The notes below the pieces were generated by a model. It was not told where the DNA came from and did not search any database. It saw nothing but the letters and a program-made list of their open reading frames with translations. DNA of 64,000 nt, from contig CAZEHQ010000002.1 in the NCBI GenBank assembly GCA_964512165.1, positions 1 through 64,000 of the forward strand, given 5' to 3'. A program made the position numbers and the translations under genes. The DNA comes from UBA8231 sp964512165 (GTDB lineage Bacteria > Latescibacterota > UBA2968 > UBA8231). Of the stretch, positions 8,776-16,964 are shown piece by piece. Each line of letters opens with the position of its first letter. The stretch's first letter is position 1.

Positions 8776-9930
8776 GTGGTGACAACGGTCCCTCGTTCGG
8801 GGATGTCCCGGTCAGCCGTCAAGACCTTCGAGCCTCCGTCCCTCCCCCCTCCCGGTCTGCGGCTGGACGGAGTCACCCACCGCGCCCTGTCCGAGGCCGA
8901 CCGGGCCCTCGGTTTCCTGTACGGCCAGATCGCGGCTCGTGAGACCGCCGCGGATCTGATCGCATTGGCCTGCCGGCGCGAGGCGGTCGCCTCCTGCCGG
9001 CTGGACGGCAGCCGGATCACCCTGCGAGACCTGCTCTGGTGGGAGTTGGACGGGAACAGGGCGAATCGGCTCGGTGTCCCCGCGGGTGAAGCGCGGATCT
9101 GTGCGAACTACGCGAAGGCGATCGGGAGCATGCTCCCGGAGTCCGCCCAGGGACAGGACGACGCCGTGAGCCAGAGGGGGCTCCGATCCCTTCACAAGGC
9201 TCTCTTCGCCAGGCTCCGCGGCCGCGATGACCGGCCCGGCGAGTTCCGCCGGACGATGATCTGGCTGGGCCCGGAGGGGAGCACCGCGGCGACGGCGCAC
9301 TTCGTACCTCCACTACCGCAGAGAATCCCGGAGCACGTGGATCGGCTCCAGGCCTTCTGGAGAAGGGACGCGCCACTCCCGCCGCTGGCCAGGATCGCCC
9401 TGGTCTCTCTGCAACTGGAGTCCCTTCACCCCTTCGTCGACGGCAGCGGCCGGGTCAGCCGCCTGTGCCTGTTGCGGATGCTGCAGAGCGCCCACGGAGC
9501 CTGGCCGCAGTTGCTGACTCCTTCGGCGGCGATGGCCGCCGACATCGGCGAGCACTTCCGCCATCAGCAGCGGGCGCGGATTCAGGGGGATTGGGAGGGC
9601 TGGATCCGCTACTTTGCCGGGCGGCTGGAGGAGGCGGCCGTAGCGGCTGCCAGCCGCCTGGAGCGGATGGACGCGGAGCTTCGGGAGCAGGAGGACCGGA
9701 TCGGCCAGCACATGGCGGGACTGCGGCAGACGGCAGGGGCACTTCTGGGGGAGCTGGTCTCCAAGCCCCTCATCACGGTGTCCGACGTAGCCCGCATCTG
9801 CGACCGGACCTTTGCCAACGCCAATCTGCTGGTCGGCCGGCTGGAGGAGCTCGGTCTACTGCAGGAAATCACGGGCCGCCGGCGCAATCGTCGGTTCCTC
9901 TACTCACTCTACTGGGAGGAAGGGCCATGA
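8776..9930 (+). CDS. Fic family protein with winged-helix-like C-terminus
   Basis: Fic enzymes transfer AMP or related groups from nucleotides to protein side chains. The central Fic motif is HPFVDGSGR, starting at His218, the catalytic base; the usual Asn (HxFxDGNGR) is Ser224 here. An N-terminal Fic_N-like segment contains SCRLDG at residues 73-78, matching the autoinhibitory (S/T)xxxE(G/N) motif of class II Fic proteins except that the finger Glu is Asp77. Residues about 330-384 look like a winged-helix DNA- or protein-binding domain (KPLITVSDVARICDRT). The start is one of two tandem GTG codons at 8776/8779. No small antitoxin gene adjoins it, which agrees with a class II protein that carries its own inhibitor. 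The target is unknown. Confidence 0.88.
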   Translation: MVTTVPRSGMSRSAVKTFEPPSLPPPGLRLDGVTHRALSEADRALGFLYGQIAARETAADLIALACRREAVASCRLDGSRITLRDLLWWELDGNRANRLGVPAGEARICANYAKAIGSMLPESAQGQDDAVSQRGLRSLHKALFARLRGRDDRPGEFRRTMIWLGPEGSTAATAHFVPPLPQRIPEHVDRLQAFWRRDAPLPPLARIALVSLQLESLHPFVDGSGRVSRLCLLRMLQSAHGAWPQLLTPSAAMAADIGEHFRHQQRARIQGDWEGWIRYFAGRLEEAAVAAASRLERMDAELREQEDRIGQHMAGLRQTAGALLGELVSKPLITVSDVARICDRTFANANLLVGRLEELGLLQEITGRRRNRRFLYSLYWEEGP

Positions 9931-9980
9931 GCAGGCGCTATTATTGCAGTGGCGGCCAATTCAATACGACAGAGGGCCTT

Positions 9981-10140
9981 GTAGGGGCCCCCCCTTGGGA
10001 AGGTGGGTGAGCCCTGCGCACGACCTCGACGGCGCCGGGGAGGGCTGACGAACCAGCTCCGGCGTGCGGCGGCCACAGGGGCGCGTGCCGGGGTGGAGGC
10101 CGGCCCCCCCGTGGGTGGTCTTGCCTGAGGGGGGAGGAGG
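9981..10140 (+). ncRNA. Candidate structured RNA, possibly 6S-like
   Basis: The 326-base gap between the Fic gene and the sigma-factor gene has no credible reading frame but can fold into one long interrupted hairpin. A run of C at 9988-9994 pairs with the G run at 10129-10134, GG/CC and AA/TT pairs extend it, and the apex is a strong stem (GCGCCGG at 10032-10038 with CCGGCGTGC at 10059-10067) capped by GGAG/CTCC and CTG/CAG pairs around ACGAAC. A rod about 160 bases long with an open middle resembles 6S RNA, the RNA polymerase regulator, but I recognise no diagnostic sequence and the strand is uncertain. GC-rich DNA folds easily, so this may be chance. Confidence 0.35.
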
Positions 10141-10256
10141 ACACCGGGGAGGGGTGATTTTTCAGGTGGCCGAGCCCGTCGGAAAACGTTACCTTCTCGG
10201 GTCACGCCCAATCATCCTTCCCCCCCACGGCACGCGGCCAAGGAGTGATTGCCCAA

Positions 10257-11108
10257 GTGAACTACGAAAGCTGGACGGACGAGGATGTCAGTCTGCAGAC
10301 GTATTTCAATGAGATCGCAAGTTCACAGCCGCTGTCCCGGGAGAAAGAGGCCGAGTTGGCCGAGCGCATCGCCGCCGGCGACGAGCGGGCTCGAGAAGAG
10401 CTCGCCGAGGCCAATCTCCTGTTCGTCGTCACCGTAGCCAAGCAGTATCGCAACCGCGGCCTGTCCTTCTCGGAGTTGATCAGCGCCGGCAACCTCGGGC
10501 TGATGACCGCCGTGGACAGGTTCGACGCCACGCGGGGTTACAAGTTCATCTCCTATGCGGTGTGGTGGATCCGCCAGGCGATTCAGCAAGCCCTGGCCGA
10601 AGACAGCCGCACAGTCCGCCTTCCGCTGAACCGCCTCAACCTCCTTCGCAAGATCGCCCGCACCGCGCAGCAGCTCGGTAATGCCAACGAAGGCGAGCCC
10701 CACGACGAGGAGATCGCCGCGGCCCTGGAGCTGTCCATCACGGAGGTGCGGGACACCATGTTGAGCGGGCGGCGCGCCGTGTCACTCGACCGCGCCGTCT
10801 TCGACGAGGACGAGGACACGACCCTGCTCAAGCGGTTGGCCGACCCGGCCCAGGAGCAGCCGGACGAGTGCATCACCCGGTCCTCCAGCCAGCAGCAGCT
10901 GGAGAAGGTTCTCGAGGGTCTCGACGAGCGCGAGCACGAGATCATCCAGCTCTACTTCGGCCTCGACGGCTCAGAGCCGATGACCCTCGAGCAGATCGGC
11001 GACCGCATGGGGCTCACGCGGGAGCGCATCCGCCAGCTCAAGGAGCGGGCCTTTTGCAAGCTGCGACACCCCTCACGCCACGAGGAGCTGCGGTCCCTCG
11101 AGGACTGA
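10257..11108 (+). CDS. RNA polymerase sigma factor, RpoD/SigA family (short form)
   Basis: Sigma-70 family factor of 283 aa. Region 1.2 is at the N-terminus (DEDVSLQTYFNEIA), region 2 is near-perfect (NLLFVVTVAKQYRNRG, FSELISAGNLGLM, FISYAVWWIRQAI), region 3 follows (DSRTVRLPLNRLNLL), and region 4 has the helix-turn-helix MTLEQIGDRMGLTRERIRQL. The N-terminal region 1.1 is absent, as in the primary sigma factor of Bacteroidota and other FCB bacteria, so this may be the housekeeping sigma factor; a group 2 alternative cannot be excluded. I chose GTG 10257, because AAGGAG at 10240-10245 lies 11 bases upstream; an in-frame GTG at 10245 overlaps that ribosome-binding site. The long leader region just upstream may encode an RNA. 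Confidence 0.9.
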   Translation: MNYESWTDEDVSLQTYFNEIASSQPLSREKEAELAERIAAGDERAREELAEANLLFVVTVAKQYRNRGLSFSELISAGNLGLMTAVDRFDATRGYKFISYAVWWIRQAIQQALAEDSRTVRLPLNRLNLLRKIARTAQQLGNANEGEPHDEEIAAALELSITEVRDTMLSGRRAVSLDRAVFDEDEDTTLLKRLADPAQEQPDECITRSSSQQQLEKVLEGLDEREHEIIQLYFGLDGSEPMTLEQIGDRMGLTRERIRQLKERAFCKLRHPSRHEELRSLED

Positions 11109-11129
11109 GAGCGCTACGCCGAAAAGCAC

Positions 11130-11160
11130 GGCGGCCTCTGCCTCAGGGCGGGGGCCGCCT
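11130..11160 (+). terminator. Terminator-like hairpin between convergent genes
   Basis: GGCGGCC at 11130-11136 pairs with GGCCGCC at 11153-11159 around a 16-base loop, 21 bases after the sigma-factor stop. Only a short T pair follows, so termination may be weak or Rho-assisted. It lies between two convergent genes and could serve both. Confidence 0.45.
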
Positions 11161-11191
11161 TCGCATGTACGGACGGGCGCGCTGGGCGGAC

Positions 11192-12259
11192 TCAGACGTG
11201 AAAGACGTAGAGATCGCGGTCAACGCCGGGCAGCTCGACCCAGGCCCCGCCTCGCCGGTGGGACTCCGCCACCCCCAGGCAGGCCTCGGTGATGTGATGG
11301 GTCACGTCGATGTGGCCCCGCGTCGGCCTTCCTTCCTCGTGGGCGTTGAGGAGATCCTCCAGGCAGGAGACCACCGTGCTCCTCGGTTCCACGGCCGGGA
11401 GCGCGGCATCGGACCAGCTGCGTCCCTCGCCAACCCGCAGGCTGGCGCCGGCGCCGTTGCCCAGGGACCGGACGGTGCCCTCGGACCCAATGACCTCGAA
11501 CTCCCAGGGGGCAGCCGGGACCGACCACGCCTGCACGCCGCCGGTGAAACGCAGCTGGTAGGTGGAGGTTGGATCGAAGGGCACGTGGCCGTCCTCGATG
11601 ACGTATTCGGGGGGATCGAACTCCCCGCGTACGTGGGTGATCTCCGGGTCCCCGATCAGCCAGGAGACCGTGTCGATGGAATGGATGTGGCCGTGGAGCA
11701 GGCTCGATGCGGCGTAGTGGACGACGACCCTGGGCTCGCCGATGCGGCCTCCGAGGACGGCGTCGCGCACCACGTCGTAGCGGTTGTCGAAGCGGCGGAG
11801 CACCCCGCTGTTGAACACGGTGCCGTTGCGCTTCACGGCGTCGCGGATCTCGTCGGCCCTCTGCATGGAGCAGGCCATGGCCTTCTCGACGTAGAGCATG
11901 GGCACCGCCAGATCGGCCAGGGCCACGGCCAAGTCGGCATGGGAGTCGCCGCGGAAGGACGGATCCGGGCTCTCCCGGCCGGGCTTCTGCAGGCCGGTGG
12001 CCGTCGTGCACACGGCGACCAGGTCCGGCCTCTCCTGCTCGACCATGGCCCGGAAGTCCTCGTACACGGCCTCCACGCCCCAGCGCTCGGTGAAGTCCTT
12101 CCGCCGTTCGGCGAGGAGGTCGCAGCCGGCGGCCAGCTCCAAGCGGCTGCTGGCCCGGGCGGATGCGGCGATGGAGTAGGGCAGGTTGGAGTGGCCTTCG
12201 TCGTCGATGGTGGACCCCATTCGGCCCAAGCCGATGACGCCGACTCGGTAGGTGGGCAT
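11192..12259 (-). CDS. Gfo/Idh/MocA family oxidoreductase
   Basis: NAD(P)-dependent sugar or inositol-type dehydrogenase of 355 aa. The Rossmann fold opens directly at the start with VGVIGLGRMGS, and the family's EK-x sequence appears as YVEKAMACSM near residue 120, where the Lys belongs to the usual EKP catalytic loop (here EKA, an altered form). The HIHSIDTVSWLIGDPE helix carries the catalytic His region. I trimmed the open frame to the ATG at 12259, since the upstream extension is not family-like and this ATG is followed at once by the Rossmann strand. A TATACT box at 12295-12290 on this strand supports transcription from just upstream. The substrate cannot be read from sequence. Confidence 0.85.
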   Translation of the reverse strand: MPTYRVGVIGLGRMGSTIDDEGHSNLPYSIAASARASSRLELAAGCDLLAERRKDFTERWGVEAVYEDFRAMVEQERPDLVAVCTTATGLQKPGRESPDPSFRGDSHADLAVALADLAVPMLYVEKAMACSMQRADEIRDAVKRNGTVFNSGVLRRFDNRYDVVRDAVLGGRIGEPRVVVHYAASSLLHGHIHSIDTVSWLIGDPEITHVRGEFDPPEYVIEDGHVPFDPTSTYQLRFTGGVQAWSVPAAPWEFEVIGSEGTVRSLGNGAGASLRVGEGRSWSDAALPAVEPRSTVVSCLEDLLNAHEEGRPTRGHIDVTHHITEACLGVAESHRRGGAWVELPGVDRDLYVFHV

Positions 12260-12289
12260 GATCTGTCTCCGGATGATGAGCGGGGCCCA

Positions 12290-12318
12290 AGTATAGAGGC
12301 CCGCCACCCTGGTGCCAC
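12290..12318 (-). promoter_or_regulatory. Candidate sigma-70 type promoter
   Basis: On the minus strand a GTGGCA element (12318-12313) lies 17 bases before TATACT (12295-12290). Start of transcription would be near 12283, about 24 bases before the ATG of the oxidoreductase gene at 12259. The -10 box matches five of six consensus positions, the -35 four of six. Confidence 0.45.
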
Positions 12319-12380
12319 CCCCAGGGGCGGAAGGAGTGCGATTGGTCGCGGCCTCGAGGAGAGGCCAGATTCCGGACGCC

Positions 12381-13334
12381 ATGGCCAACCGCGACCGAGG
12401 TGAGTTCGTCCGTTCCGAAGACGCCTTCCGCGGCTGGGTGACGGCCGACGGCTCTTCCGGCTTCCCGGCCGAGGCCGGCCGCTACCACCTCTACGTCTCC
12501 TGGGCCTGCCCCTGGGCCCACCGAACCATCATCGTGCGCCGGCTCAAGGGGCTCGAGGATGTCATCGGCATGACCGCCGTCGACCCCATGCGGGACGACC
12601 GCGGCTGGGCCTTCCGAGAGGGCGATGACCACGGCGCCGATCCCGTCAACGGTTTCGAGTTCCTCAGCCAGGCCTACACCGCCACGGACGCGGGGTACAG
12701 CGGACGGGTCACGGTGCCCGTCCTCTGGGACACCGAGCACGGGCGCATCGTGAGCAATGCGGACGACGACCTGATGCGGATGCTGACCAGGGAGTTCGAC
12801 GCCTTCACCGACCGGGAGCTCGACCTCTACCCGGAGGAACTGCGCGAGGAGATCGACGAGGTCAACGATCTGGTCTACGCCGACGTCAACGACGGCGTGT
12901 ACCGGTGCGGCTTCGCACGCTCCCAGGGCGCCTACGACCGGCGAGTGCGCAGGCTCTTCGCGGCGCTGGACTGGCTCGACGAGCGGCTTGCCGGGCAGCG
13001 GTACCTGGTGGATGGGCGGATCACCGAGGCCGACTGGCGGCTCTTCGTCACCCTCGTGCGCTTCGACGCCGTCTACCATGGACACTTCAAGTGCAACTTG
13101 CGCCGGATCATCGACTATCCCCACCTGTCCGGCTATCTTCGGGACCTCTACCAGAAGCCGGGGATCGCCGAGACCGTGAACTTCGACCACATCAAGCGCC
13201 ACTACTACGGCACACACGAGGACCTGAATCCCGGCGGGATCGTCCCCGTGGGGCCTGAAATGGTCCTGACCGCGGCTCACCATCGCGACTTTCCGGACCC
13301 CTCTCGGCCACCGGCGTCCTCGCTCGATGACTGA
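12381..13334 (+). CDS. Glutathionyl-hydroquinone reductase (xenobiotic-type glutathione transferase)
   Basis: This family (YqjG/ECM4/PcpF) reduces glutathionyl-hydroquinones to hydroquinones using glutathione through one catalytic Cys. The signature WACPWAHRT is present with the Cys at residue 43, preceded by an N-terminal FVRSEDAFRGWV typical of the family. Downstream VPVLWD and IVSNADDDLM (usually ESxDI) form the rest of the glutathione site. The 317-aa length is as expected when the ATG at 12381 is used; an earlier in-frame GTG at 12312 would add a non-conserved 23 residues. The stop overlaps the msrA start by 8 bases, suggesting co-expression of two redox-repair enzymes. Confidence 0.88.
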   Translation: MANRDRGEFVRSEDAFRGWVTADGSSGFPAEAGRYHLYVSWACPWAHRTIIVRRLKGLEDVIGMTAVDPMRDDRGWAFREGDDHGADPVNGFEFLSQAYTATDAGYSGRVTVPVLWDTEHGRIVSNADDDLMRMLTREFDAFTDRELDLYPEELREEIDEVNDLVYADVNDGVYRCGFARSQGAYDRRVRRLFAALDWLDERLAGQRYLVDGRITEADWRLFVTLVRFDAVYHGHFKCNLRRIIDYPHLSGYLRDLYQKPGIAETVNFDHIKRHYYGTHEDLNPGGIVPVGPEMVLTAAHHRDFPDPSRPPASSLDD

Positions 13335-13890
13335 ATCCGTCGCCGCGACCTTGGGAGGAGGCTGTTTCTGGTGCCTGGAGGCGGTCTACGAGCAGATGCG
13401 GGGAGTGGTCTCCGTCGAATCCGGATACAGCGGCGGACGGACCGCCGACCCGAGCTACGAGAGCGTCTGCTCAGGCACCACGGGGCACGCCGAGGTGGTG
13501 CAGGTGCGCTTCGATCCCGCGGCGGTCAGCTATCGGGAGGTGCTCGGGGTGTTCTTCGGCATCCACGATCCCACGACGAAGGACCGCCAGGGCAACGACA
13601 TCGGGACCCAGTACCGCTCCATCATCCTCGCCCACGACGGGGACCAGGCGGCGACGGCGAGAAGGCACATCGCGGATCTGGAGGCGGAGGGGGTGTTTGC
13701 CGATCCCATCGTCACCGAGGTCCAGCTCCTCGAGCGGTTCTGGCCGGCCGAGGACTACCATCGCCAGTACTACCGGCGCAATCCGGCCCAGCCCTACTGC
13801 ATGATGGTGGTGGGGCCCAAGGTGGCCAAGTACCGAGAGCACTTCGGCCGGTTGCTGAGGGATCCCGGGGAGCTCTCCCCGGAAGGTTGA
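13327..13890 (+). CDS. msrA: Peptide-methionine (S)-S-oxide reductase
   Basis: MsrA repairs oxidised methionine in proteins (EC 1.8.4.11). The catalytic GGCFWC is at residues 11-16 with the nucleophilic Cys13, followed by the conserved SGYSGG, GHAEVV, FFGIHDPTT and IGTQYRS segments that line the active site. Length 187 aa. It is the MsrA domain alone, without a fused MsrB. The start ATG lies inside the end of the glutathionyl-hydroquinone reductase gene, so the two are probably translated from one message. Confidence 0.96.
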   Translation: MTESVAATLGGGCFWCLEAVYEQMRGVVSVESGYSGGRTADPSYESVCSGTTGHAEVVQVRFDPAAVSYREVLGVFFGIHDPTTKDRQGNDIGTQYRSIILAHDGDQAATARRHIADLEAEGVFADPIVTEVQLLERFWPAEDYHRQYYRRNPAQPYCMMVVGPKVAKYREHFGRLLRDPGELSPEG

Positions 13891-13918
13891 GGCGGGCCTT
13901 CCCGGCAGCCGAGGCGGT

Positions 13919-15298
13919 TCAGCTCACCTCGCCTCTGAGGAAGCTCACGAAGGCCGCCATGAAGAAGGCGACGGCGAACAGGGCCAGCAGCAGCACGTCG
14001 ACGAAGCGGGCATCGAGACGCTCCTGAAGGCCGTCGGCGCGGTAGCGGAAGTCCGGCAGGTCGTCGATGTCGTACTCCTCTCCGCCGCTCGCAGATGCCT
14101 CCCCTTGCTCGGCGACATAGCTGGCGAACTGCCTCTGGTACTGGCGCAGAGAGCCGATGAGGCGCTCCTCGTGGCGCACCCCGGTGGCGCCGAGATCGGT
14201 GTTGGCGAAAACGAAGCAGGCCACCGGCGAGATGCGCGTGAGCACGCGGGCCATGTCCGTCTGACGGCGCAGGCGGGCCTCGAAGTCGGAGATGATCTCG
14301 GCGGAGACCTTGTTGACATCCTGCTGCAGCTGGTCGCGCTGTTCCCGTCTCTGTCGGAAGAACTCGGAGCGTTGGGCAGCCGTCATGTTGCGGAAGGAGC
14401 GGCCGACGCGCCGCCACTGGCTGCGGTAGTCGGCGGCCAGGGCCTCGGTGCGCAGGCCGATCTCCCGCTCCACCGAGCCCACGTCCGGCACGGGGACGGC
14501 GAGCTCGGCCAGGTAGGGCCCGAGGTTGGGGACCACCAGGGCCAGCAGCACCCACAGGGCCACCAGGCTGAGGATGGCCGTGGAGGACGAACGAGCCCGG
14601 ACCGAGACCAGCAGGCCGATGGAGAACATGACCGCCAGCAACAGCAGGGAGACGATGCCGGTGACGACGAAGGCCTCCCAGTCGGTGGTGGTGAAGGGCA
14701 CCTCCTCGGATATCGAGATCAGCAGCGCACCAATGAGCAGCGCGGCCAGGAAGGGCAGGGCGAGGCTGAAATAGCCGCCCAGCCACTTGGCCAGGATGAG
14801 GAGGTCCCGCGGCACCGGGTAGGACATGACCAGCTTCAGGGTCCCGGACTCGCGCTCGCCGGCAACGGTATCGTAGGAGATGAAGAAGGCGAGCAGACTC
14901 AGAACCACGGCCACCACGAAGAGCATGTCGGCTACGGGAAAGAGCAACACCGCGGGGTTGGCGTTCAGGTCGCCCTGGAAGCCGGGCAGGTAGTCCTCGG
15001 AGACCACGGCGGTGCGGTCCAGGGTCTTCTCCACCCCGTAGAACAGGACCTGGAAGGACTGCGGCGGCCGGTCGACGCGCACCCCCCGGCGTTGGAGGTC
15101 GCGGTAGGATCCGTACTCGTCCGCCTGGTCCCGGTACAGGGCCTGGTTGCGGCTGAACTCGGTACGCCTCGCCTCGAGGTCGGCGCGCAGCACGACGACG
15201 CTGATGAGACCGAGGAGGACGCACAGGGCCGCGCAGACGAGAAACCGCAGCTCCAGCAGACTTGTGAGCCACTCCTTGGCGATCAGGGCGCGCAGCAT
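13919..15298 (-). CDS. ABC-2 type membrane permease (second of a tandem pair)
   Basis: Membrane protein of 459 aa with an N-terminal transmembrane segment (about residues 16-38), a soluble extracytoplasmic stretch, a block of hydrophobic helices (about 125-270) and another long soluble segment before a final helix near the C-terminus. TVAGERESGTLKLVMSYPVPR is the signature of ABC-2 type exporters of the NosY/GldF kind with a large outer domain (DUF3526-like). The ATG at 15298 was chosen because MLRALIAKEW begins the family's N-terminal helix; an upstream in-frame start is possible. It is a clear paralogue of the gene upstream, 10 bases apart, and the pair probably forms a heterodimer. No ATPase gene adjoins. 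Confidence 0.8.
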   Translation of the reverse strand: MLRALIAKEWLTSLLELRFLVCAALCVLLGLISVVVLRADLEARRTEFSRNQALYRDQADEYGSYRDLQRRGVRVDRPPQSFQVLFYGVEKTLDRTAVVSEDYLPGFQGDLNANPAVLLFPVADMLFVVAVVLSLLAFFISYDTVAGERESGTLKLVMSYPVPRDLLILAKWLGGYFSLALPFLAALLIGALLISISEEVPFTTTDWEAFVVTGIVSLLLLAVMFSIGLLVSVRARSSSTAILSLVALWVLLALVVPNLGPYLAELAVPVPDVGSVEREIGLRTEALAADYRSQWRRVGRSFRNMTAAQRSEFFRQRREQRDQLQQDVNKVSAEIISDFEARLRRQTDMARVLTRISPVACFVFANTDLGATGVRHEERLIGSLRQYQRQFASYVAEQGEASASGGEEYDIDDLPDFRYRADGLQERLDARFVDVLLLALFAVAFFMAAFVSFLRGEVS

Positions 15299-15308
15299 GG
15301 GCCTGTCC

Positions 15309-16691
15309 TCACTCCACGAGATCGAACCGCAGGAAACCGACATGGGCGGTCAGGAAGAACAGGCCGTTGAGGACGATCAGCACCAGCAGGTCGACATAGT
15401 TGCTGGTCAGCACATCCGCCAGGGGCCGCCGGGGGGGCGCGAAGGCGGGGAGGTCGTCCGGATCTATTGGGGCCTCCATGATCTCGCTTCGCTCCTCGGA
15501 GTCCTGAACGCCCTGGGCCAGCAGACGCCGCTCCCGCTCGATGGCGGCCAGGGCCTCGAAGTGCTGGTCCCCGTAGCGGTCGATGAAGGTCCGCAGGCCG
15601 GAGTAGTCCTCGAGCCCTGAACCGGCCAGCGACGCGGTGGCGTACACGTAGCTGGAGGACGGCGAGATCCGGGCCAGGGCGACGCCGGCCGCCACCTGCC
15701 CCTCCAGGCGGCGGGTATAGTCGTCGAGCAGGCGACGGGTCTTCTCGTCGGCTTCCTCTTCCGCCTGCTGGCGCAGCTCGTCGCGCTCCTCGCGGCTCAT
15801 GCCGCGCCAGTCGCGGCCGCGGAACTGCGACCACATGCCGCGGCGGATCGCCTCGCGCTCTCCGGCGATGGCCCCCGGAGAGGGTATCGGGACCGCGGCC
15901 CTTGCTACGATGGGCGCCACGTTGGGGACGGCGAGAACGAGCAGCACCCAGATGAGGAATCCGGTGACGAGGGAGGTGGAGGAGCGCCGGGTGTACACGG
16001 AGATGGCGAGGGCCAGGGTGAAGAACAGGGACAGATAGAGGGCCGCCACCGCGAGCATGCCCGCAAAGGCGGACCACTCCCCGGCGCCGGGGGCGAAGGA
16101 GGTGAGCACGGTGGCGAGGAGCAGCCCGAGGAGGACGGAAGCCAGGAACGGCGCCATCAGGGCGAGGTACCCCCCCAGCCATTTTGACAGCAGCAGCGTG
16201 TGCCGGGGCACGGCGTTGGCCAAGACCAGCCGAAGCGTCCCGTCCTCGTGCTCGCCGGAGATGGCGTTGAAGGCGAAGAGCATGGCCAGCAGCGAGCCGA
16301 CGATGTTGACGATGTAGAGCAGGTCCGGGGGCGGAAAGAGTGTGTACAGGGCGCTGGCGTACTTGCTGCGGCCAAGCTCGGGCTCGGCCCGGGAGATGTG
16401 GACTGACCGCGACAGCTCGCGCTCGAGGCCGACGGTGAACACGGAAAGGGCGTTGGGTGGCTTCTCGTGCTGGCTACCCCGCCACCGCAAGGTCCGGAAG
16501 TCCACGGACTCCTCCAGGCGCTGTTCCTGGGCCGCCTTGGCCTCGGAGTGGGCATCGGCCCGGCGGTCGTAGTCGAGGCCGAGGACCAGCGTCGAGCCGA
16601 CGACGAGGACGGACAGCAGCACCGCCGTCAGGGCGAAGCGGTAGGTGAGCAGGTGGGAGTGCAGCTCGCGCAGGAGAAGGGTCGTGAACAT
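15309..16691 (-). CDS. ABC-2 type membrane permease (first of a tandem pair)
   Basis: A 460-aa paralogue of the following gene, with the same layout: N-terminal helix (residues 14-37), an outer domain of about 100 residues, a hydrophobic block containing AISGEHEDGTLRLVLANAVP, a charged soluble segment rich in Arg and Glu (about residues 265-330) and a last helix near the C-terminus. Such permeases move substrates out of the cell or take part in outer-envelope assembly when powered by a separate ABC ATPase. The start ATG at 16691 is preceded on this strand by two small perfect hairpins (16700-16732). What is exported is unknown. Confidence 0.8.
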   Translation of the reverse strand: MFTTLLLRELHSHLLTYRFALTAVLLSVLVVGSTLVLGLDYDRRADAHSEAKAAQEQRLEESVDFRTLRWRGSQHEKPPNALSVFTVGLERELSRSVHISRAEPELGRSKYASALYTLFPPPDLLYIVNIVGSLLAMLFAFNAISGEHEDGTLRLVLANAVPRHTLLLSKWLGGYLALMAPFLASVLLGLLLATVLTSFAPGAGEWSAFAGMLAVAALYLSLFFTLALAISVYTRRSSTSLVTGFLIWVLLVLAVPNVAPIVARAAVPIPSPGAIAGEREAIRRGMWSQFRGRDWRGMSREERDELRQQAEEEADEKTRRLLDDYTRRLEGQVAAGVALARISPSSSYVYATASLAGSGLEDYSGLRTFIDRYGDQHFEALAAIERERRLLAQGVQDSEERSEIMEAPIDPDDLPAFAPPRRPLADVLTSNYVDLLVLIVLNGLFFLTAHVGFLRFDLVE

Positions 16692-16699
16692 CCGTGTAT

Positions 16700-16732
16700 C
16701 CCGTCGCTGACGGGTTCAGTGCCTCAGGGCAC
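16700..16732 (-). other. Two tandem perfect hairpins in the leader of the permease pair
   Basis: CCCGTC/GACGGG (16700-16714, 3-base loop) and GTGCC/GGCAC (16719-16732, 4-base loop) stand one after the other 8 bases upstream of the permease ATG at 16691. They lie where a ribosome would bind and might modulate translation; no T tract follows, so a terminator is unlikely. Confidence 0.35.
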
Positions 16733-16894
16733 GCGGCCCCGGTGGCGCCCGTTTGGGAGTGCTGCCGTCTGGTCCACCACTATCGCATGACACTGTACAC
16801 CTCCGATTGCATCCATCCAAGGTCCATCTTTTTCGGCGTAAGACGGAGCCCGCGCCTGCTGGACCTTCCAGGTGCGTGCCGGACATGTCCCGGC

Positions 16895-16922
16895 TGGCCA
16901 CCCGCGGCGACGGCGCTATACT
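16895..16922 (+). promoter_or_regulatory. Candidate promoter for the dehydratase-dioxygenase pair
   Basis: TGGCCA at 16895-16900 and TATACT at 16917-16922 are 16 bases apart. Transcription would start near 16929, about 36 bases before the GTG at 16965. The -10 box is good, the -35 moderate. The rest of the 273-base divergent gap (16692-16964) shows only the two hairpins noted separately. Confidence 0.4.
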
Positions 16923-16964
16923 ACCCGTCGCCGGAACAAGGCGAATCCCCCGCGAGAGAAGAGC

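Noticed and set aside
8776..9930. Fic gene as half of a two-gene toxin-antitoxin pair
   Set aside because: No small partner gene adjoins, and the protein carries its own inhibitory-type motif near residue 75.
9981..10140. The structured gap as RNase P RNA, SRP RNA or tmRNA
   Set aside because: None of the conserved core sequences of those RNAs is present.
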